From the NCBI GenBank assembly GCA_049591635.1, contig JBAWFF010000444.1, positions 1 through 15,663 on the forward strand: a stretch of 15,663 nucleotides of DNA, read 5' to 3'. The position numbers and the translations under genes were made by a program. This document shows, piece by piece, positions 13,201 through 15,663 of this stretch (position 1 is its first letter; each line of letters starts with the position of its first letter). Source of the stretch: DATFDN01 sp049591635 (GTDB lineage: Bacteria > Pseudomonadota > Alphaproteobacteria > Acetobacterales > Acetobacteraceae). The notes below the pieces were generated by a model. That model was not told the DNA's origin and ran no database searches. It saw only the letters and a program-made list of their open reading frames with translations.

Positions 13201-15403
13201 TGGTCACATTGAGCACGCCATTCGCGCCGTTCTCGCCGACGCTCATGCCCGCCTGAACGTAGATGTGGCCGCCGCTGGTTACAGTCGCCACGCCGCTGCC
13301 GCCGGTCTCGGTGCCGAACACGCTCGAGCCGGCGGCGACCTCCAACCCGCCGTTGCCGGTCGGGTCGTTGGTCGTGTCCAGGAATCCGCCATTCGAGACG
13401 ATCAGGTCGCCGGTCCCGCCGCGGCCATCGTACAGGCCGCCTACCGCCAACAGCTCCGATCCCGCGCCGGTCACCTCGACCAAGCCGTTGCCGTACTTGC
13501 CGATCGCGATCGACGCGGCGTTGCTGCTCTTCGGCGTGCCGACGAGCGCGGTTCCCCCGTTGGAAATGACCAGTTCGCCGTTGCCGCCGTTCAGCCCGAT
13601 CGACACTGGATTGCCGTTCGTGTCCAACAGCGCACCGGGACCGGTCACGATTACCGACCCGTCGGCGGTCGGCAGCGCGCCGCTCGGGCCACCGTCGCCA
13701 ATATTCAGGTAGTAGTTCGTGCTGGCGGGGTTTGGCGTCGCCGTGGCGAGTAGAGTGCCGCCCGCGCCGATCACCAGTCTTCCTGAACTGCCGGCGTTGT
13801 CGCCGACGGCGGCGAAAGTGCTGGCCCACGTCACGATGCCTCCGGCGGTGATCGTGGCCTGGCCGTCACCGTTCTGGCCGATGATGAGGTTCTGCGAGTC
13901 GCTGACGGTGCCGCTCGCGACGATGAGTTGACCCTCACCGCCGGCGCTGTTGCCGACATACAATCCCGAAGGGCTGAGCGAGGCGCCGTTGCTGACGCTG
14001 ACAAGGCCGGTTCCGCTTGCCCCGACCGTGAGGTACCCGGTCGAGTTGCCGTTGCCGTTGAGTGCCGGATCGGCGACCTCGGTCCAGTTGGTGCCGATGC
14101 CGGATAGCACGAGGGACGCGAACTGACCGGCATTCTGCCCGAGCGTGTCGCCCGCATCGGTGATGGAGGAGCCGCCCTGCGCTGTGACCGTCACGCCCGG
14201 GGCGAAGGAGGCGGTGCCGTCCGCGATCACGGTCGCCCCATTCAGGGTGACGTTGTCATTGAAGACAAGCGCATAGGGGTCGAAGGGCGGGTTGGGATTG
14301 CCCGCCAGGGTGAGGTTCGCCCCGTTCAGGACCCAGCCGCCGGCTCCGTTGAAATTGGCCTTCAGCCCGACGGCCGCGCCGGTGAGGGTTCCGCCGTTGT
14401 TGAAATTGAGCGAGTCCGCCGCCGTGGGAATGCCCCCGGTCCAGTTTCCCGCGGTGCCGAGGTTAGTGGAGACGCTGCCTGTCCAGGTGTCTCCCGGAGC
14501 GTTCACCTGGATCGTCCAGTCGCTCGTGGCGCCGTCAAGGGACGAAAAGAACGACTGATTCGCCCCGACGGCAAAGGTCGCGTCCGTCAGGACGGTGTTG
14601 CCGCTTGCGGTGGCGATGGTGATCGTGCTCCCGGCGACGGTAACGCCGGTAATTGGCGCACTGCCGGCGATTGCGATCTTGTCGCCGGTGGCGAGGTTGA
14701 GCAGCGGCGTCGTGTAGGTGCCGGTACCGGGCAGAATCAGCAAACCGGCGCCGGACGTGGGGAAGGCGATCGCCTCGGTCGGGGCCGCGTCGAGCTTCAG
14801 GATGCCGTTGGCACCGATCGCCAGCGTGCCGGTGCCGGTCACGACGCCGGAGACCTCCAGCGTGTCCGTCTGCCCGGGCGGGCCGTCGCCGACCGCCAGG
14901 ATCGTGCCGTTATTGATGATCGCGCCGCCAAGCACGCCGCTATCGATCGCGAGCGTGCCGCCGTTGCTGACCGCGACCGTACCGGTGCTGGTGAAGTTCG
15001 CCCCGAGCCCTGTCGTGACCACCATCTCGTTGGCTGCCAGCACCGCCAGCGTACCAAGATTGGTGAAGCTGCCGGCGATCGTGGAGCCGGCCTGGACCTC
15101 GATACTGAATCCGCTGCCTGCCGGCCCGTCGGCGGTGATCGTCCCGGCGTTGATGAAGATGCCCTGGGTTTCCAGGACCGACTGCTCCGCCGTGGTCTGG
15201 CCGGCGATCTGAGCGTCGATCAGCACCCCCGGCCCGACGCTCGGATCGGCTGGCGTGATGGCGGAATCACCACTGAAGTCCACCGTCGCGGGAGGGAGAA
15301 TGGTGCTGCCCATCTCGATCCTCGCCACCACGGTCGCGAGCAGCGTGGTGTCGTTGGGTTCGACGATGACGCTGCCCGTGTTCTGGACGATAGAGCCGGC
15401 CAT
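10274..15403 (-). CDS. Giant beta-strand-repeat exoprotein, putative type I secretion substrate or adhesin
   Basis: The 1709-residue protein is built of Gly/Ala/Thr/Val/Asn-rich short strands of the T5SS/PEP-CTERM-associated repeat and autotransporter-associated beta-strand types, predicting a long beta-solenoid. Residues 1-300 contain FTNLGTL, FTSTGTVAV and INNGTI repeats. A WTGSVSTNLGTAGNWTGG motif, common where passenger repeats begin, lies at about 305-325. Longer units have headers at residues 765, 889, 1013 and 1229. The last 110 residues (FGGADTLDFRAAL, TLGNYLSV, final LSQVLAHATT) resemble C-terminal targeting regions of RTX-like type I secreted proteins, although calcium-binding GGxGxD nonapeptides are not evident. 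The N-terminus MAGSIVQNTG is not a signal peptide, and no beta-barrel is seen. Cysteine appears to be absent, as is usual for such exoproteins. An adhesin or biofilm role is inferred. The ATG has a good Shine-Dalgarno. Confidence 0.8.
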   Translation of the reverse strand: MAGSIVQNTGSVIVEPNDTTLLATVVARIEMGSTILPPATVDFSGDSAITPADPSVGPGVLIDAQIAGQTTAEQSVLETQGIFINAGTITADGPAGSGFSIEVQAGSTIAGSFTNLGTLAVLAANEMVVTTGLGANFTSTGTVAVSNGGTLAIDSGVLGGAIINNGTILAVGDGPPGQTDTLEVSGVVTGTGTLAIGANGILKLDAAPTEAIAFPTSGAGLLILPGTGTYTTPLLNLATGDKIAIAGSAPITGVTVAGSTITIATASGNTVLTDATFAVGANQSFFSSLDGATSDWTIQVNAPGDTWTGSVSTNLGTAGNWTGGIPTAADSLNFNNGGTLTGAAVGLKANFNGAGGWVLNGANLTLAGNPNPPFDPYALVFNDNVTLNGATVIADGTASFAPGVTVTAQGGSSITDAGDTLGQNAGQFASLVLSGIGTNWTEVADPALNGNGNSTGYLTVGASGTGLVSVSNGASLSPSGLYVGNSAGGEGQLIVASGTVSDSQNLIIGQNGDGQATITAGGIVTWASTFAAVGDNAGSSGRLVIGAGGTLLATATPNPASTNYYLNIGDGGPSGALPTADGSVIVTGPGALLDTNGNPVSIGLNGGNGELVISNGGTALVGTPKSSNAASIAIGKYGNGLVEVTGAGSELLAVGGLYDGRGGTGDLIVSNGGFLDTTNDPTGNGGLEVAAGSSVFGTETGGSGVATVTSGGHIYVQAGMSVGENGANGVLNVTNGGSVEVGTRLGVGVGGVIGTLALGAIGVVNIGAGGTIQIDATTIAAGQAALYVGDFGGTQGSVNVDGVGALLNVGTQKISLGTLNSSITNSTTGEGSLSITQGGAVTAGILNVGGTGIGSADVQSGGGAAVNQIEVGGGEIVGTSTYAGQGSLNIGAASTVTVAGVGLGSAAAVAVGYFGGADGQVNVAGAGALLNVEGANYISLGTYNGTVNSTSGNGGMTVSQGAVANANQIQVGNTGSGALNVGGGGNINVGETLSVGDGTAVGAVAEAGFGVINIGATGTINVAGTGLAAGVAAVTAGSFIGATGIINVTGSHALLNLNGHDLRLGTNSGTPSSSGAGSLTTSFGGVVDAGTIVVGDTGVGSFNADIGGASATALDVGAQASGQGNIVLTSALTGVGVNALTIGDQGLGRVAATAGANLVVYSTAIIGNAAGSDGQLAVTGGAHFRTYSLIDGDSGTGALTVSGGATAEIINAATIGFGGSGGAGIGNLGIGAGGTVTVDGTGLATGTAALSVGDFANATGIITVSGSHALLNVGTHDIRLGTNAGTPSSSGTGILTASLGGVIDAGTIVVGDTGTGVFSANIGGASAAAVDVGAQATGQGSVLLTGALTGLGLNALTIGDQGYGKVTMTNGANLVVHGNVVLGNAAGATGQAAIASNAYFQANTLTVGGGGSGAFSVDSGAVLNALTIAAIGATGVLTLQGGKVAAGQVANQGNISGSGTVNAPLANNGVMTASGGALTVNGAISGTGVLAMGANGELVVGAVGAGQGFAFTAPGGVLELASLAATNASVIAGFGAGDQIQVVTASSIATSFNATTDALTITAGTASHTFQVTGTHTAADFTSSVVGVDTVLAANQTINLGTGPHLLYLGAASTNDTVVAPVLPSAGTSNFLDIFNFGGADTLDFRAALAGTTWGGTSGTLGNYLSVATSANSAVISLSATSGGAGVALVKLENSGPLTLSQVLAHATT
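11072..11719 (-). repeat. 648-bp coding repeat, second copy (residues ~1229-1444 of the giant protein)
   Basis: This is the second of two adjacent 216-codon units. It begins near GIGAGGTVTVDGTGLATG and contains SHALLNVGTHDIRLGTNAG and DAGTIVVGDTG. The CTCGAG at 11535-11540 corresponds to CTCGAG at 12183-12188 in the other copy, exactly 648 bp apart. Over a 65-residue block starting at the VIDAGTIVVGD segment I count 48 identities. The phase is set by the header and could be shifted. Confidence 0.75.
11720..12367 (-). repeat. 648-bp coding repeat, first copy (residues ~1013-1228)
   Basis: This is the first of the adjacent 216-codon units. It begins NIGATGTINVAGTGLAAG and contains SHALLNLNGHDLRLGTNSG, TPSSSG, DAGTIVVGDTG and NALTIGDQG. 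Each of these recurs in the next unit at the same offset. Its first ~60 residues also align with the two 124-residue units before it, so it looks like a header module with a longer tail. Confidence 0.75.
12368..12739 (-). repeat. 372-bp coding repeat, second 124-residue unit (residues ~889-1012)
   Basis: It begins NIGAASTVTVAGVGLGS and contains VGYFGGADGQVNVAG, ALLNVEGANYISLGT and a GALNVGGGG segment. The header lies exactly 124 codons after the previous one and 124 codons before the next. Confidence 0.65.
12740..13111 (-). repeat. 372-bp coding repeat, first 124-residue unit (residues ~765-888)
   Basis: It begins NIGAGGTIQIDATTIAAG and contains VGDFGGTQGSVNVDG and ALLNVGTQKISLGT, the same header pattern as the three later units. 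The tail (ILNVGGTGIGSADVQ onward) is more diverged. Confidence 0.65.
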
Positions 15404-15410
15404 GATCGAT

Positions 15411-15416
15411 CCTCCC
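15411..15416 (-). promoter_or_regulatory. Ribosome binding site of the giant exoprotein gene
   Basis: GGGAGG on the minus strand lies 7 nt before the ATG at 15401-15403. It supports this start and an N-terminus without a cleavable signal peptide. Confidence 0.7.
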
Positions 15417-15420
15417 GATG

Positions 15421-15480
15421 ATCTTTAACAGGGATGAAACGGTATATTAGCGTTATTGGCAAGGTTTTTTGCTGGCTGGT
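15421..15480 (-). promoter_or_regulatory. AT-rich island, probable promoter/5' leader region of the giant gene
   Basis: This segment is clearly more AT-rich than anything nearby. On the minus strand it reads a run of A, then TTGCC, then TAATATACC. Such islands in GC-rich genomes commonly hold promoters or binding sites for nucleoid proteins. I could not find a -35/-10 pair with standard spacing, so no promoter boxes are assigned. Confidence 0.4.
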
Positions 15481-15506
15481 AATGTAACCGACAGGGAGCG
15501 TGGCGC

Positions 15507-15524
15507 ATCCCCCATTTGGGGTAT
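15507..15524. promoter_or_regulatory. CCCC-ATTT-GGGG dyad upstream of the giant gene
   Basis: ATcCCCC and GGGGtAT flank a central ATTT. Six of seven position pairs are complementary, and the mismatch is at the fifth pair out. It is about 105 bp upstream of the start codon, beyond the AT-rich island, where an activator would bind. The regulator is unknown. Confidence 0.35.
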
Positions 15525-15614
15525 GGCGTCGAAAATCTCGCGGCGTTCCGGGCGGATGACAGGGCGGAAGCGCTGCGCTACGTTCGGCGCCATCGTTCAC
15601 GCACAACCCGCGAA

Positions 15615-15651
15615 CCCCTCCCCCTAACCCCCTCCCGCAAGGGGAGGGGGG
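15615..15651. repeat. Dispersed hairpin repeat (C-runs / GCAA loop / G-runs)
   Basis: CCCCCTCCC (15628-15636) pairs with GGGAGGGGG (15642-15650) around GCAAG. It is preceded by a second C-run, CCCCTCCCCCTAA. I recognise this C-run, CTAA, C-run, GCAA, G-run layout as a short intergenic repeat common in many GC-rich alphaproteobacterial genomes. A part of it recurs at 5439-5454. It may act as a bidirectional terminator for the gene beyond the right edge. Confidence 0.6.
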
Positions 15652-15663
15652 ACTCGCATATAC

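Noticed and set aside
11855..13753. 632-codon open frame on the plus strand opposite the giant gene, with other long plus-strand frames at 9011-10306 and 10589-11605
   Set aside because: These translate to Arg/Ala/Asp/Gly-rich sequence with no domain. They arise because GC-rich coding DNA, here also repetitive, lacks stops on the opposite strand. The minus-strand reading has coherent beta-strand repeats or membrane helices.
15220..15606. 128-codon minus-strand frame spanning the upstream region of the giant gene
   Set aside because: It is out of frame with the giant gene, overlaps its start, and crosses the AT-rich leader. The GGGAGG ribosome binding site serves the giant gene's ATG at 15401-15403, not this frame, and no domain is recognisable.

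Overview
The window is a GC-rich stretch (roughly two thirds G+C by eye) of a Gram-negative chromosome. An alphaproteobacterium is likely, perhaps in the Acetobacteraceae (Rhodospirillales). This is inferred from a Kdo hydroxylase, a Dpp/Opp-type transporter with a twin-arginine leader remnant, a very large beta-strand-repeat exoprotein, and a dispersed C-run/G-run hairpin repeat that I associate with such genomes. Genus-level placement is not supported.

Layout. (1) 1-65, minus: N-terminus of a divergent gene running off the left edge. (2) 166/196-3198, plus: four tightly packed genes for an alpha/beta hydrolase, a PaiB-family FMN-binding protein, a Cys-based protein phosphatase and the Fe(II)/2-oxoglutarate Kdo hydroxylase KdoO. 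The last two overlap by 8 nt. (3) 3199-3403: an intergenic region with two hairpins, one resembling an intrinsic terminator, and a 25-codon minus-strand ORF with a good ribosome binding site. (4) 3404-5220: a class I SAM methyltransferase (plus) and a GT4 glycosyltransferase (minus) converge with overlapping stop codons. (5) 5348-9240, plus: a Dpp/Opp peptide ABC transporter with two permeases and two ATPases. Where the substrate-binding protein gene is expected there is only a 39-codon ORF starting with a Tat-like motif. (6) 9203-10258, minus: a TehA/SLAC1-family membrane channel whose 3' end overlaps the last ATPase gene. (7) 10274-15403, minus: a 1709-residue beta-strand-repeat protein with no visible signal peptide or autotransporter barrel and a C-terminus resembling type I secretion targeting domains. 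(8) 15404-15663: its upstream region, with an AT-rich island, a CCCC-ATTT-GGGG dyad and a dispersed hairpin repeat.

How the genes work together. kdoO acts on the Kdo of the LPS inner core, and the neighbouring phosphatase, methyltransferase and glycosyltransferase could belong to the same envelope-glycan theme, although only KdoO has a specific predicted substrate. The ABC genes form a coupled operon that would need a binding protein encoded elsewhere. The giant exoprotein and the TehA-like channel are co-directional, 15 nt apart, and may be cotranscribed.

I found no CRISPR array, tRNA, rRNA, transposase or phage gene. The least ordinary items are the lost or miniaturised substrate-binding protein gene, the 25-residue microprotein candidate, and the 124/124/216-residue repeat architecture of the giant exoprotein.
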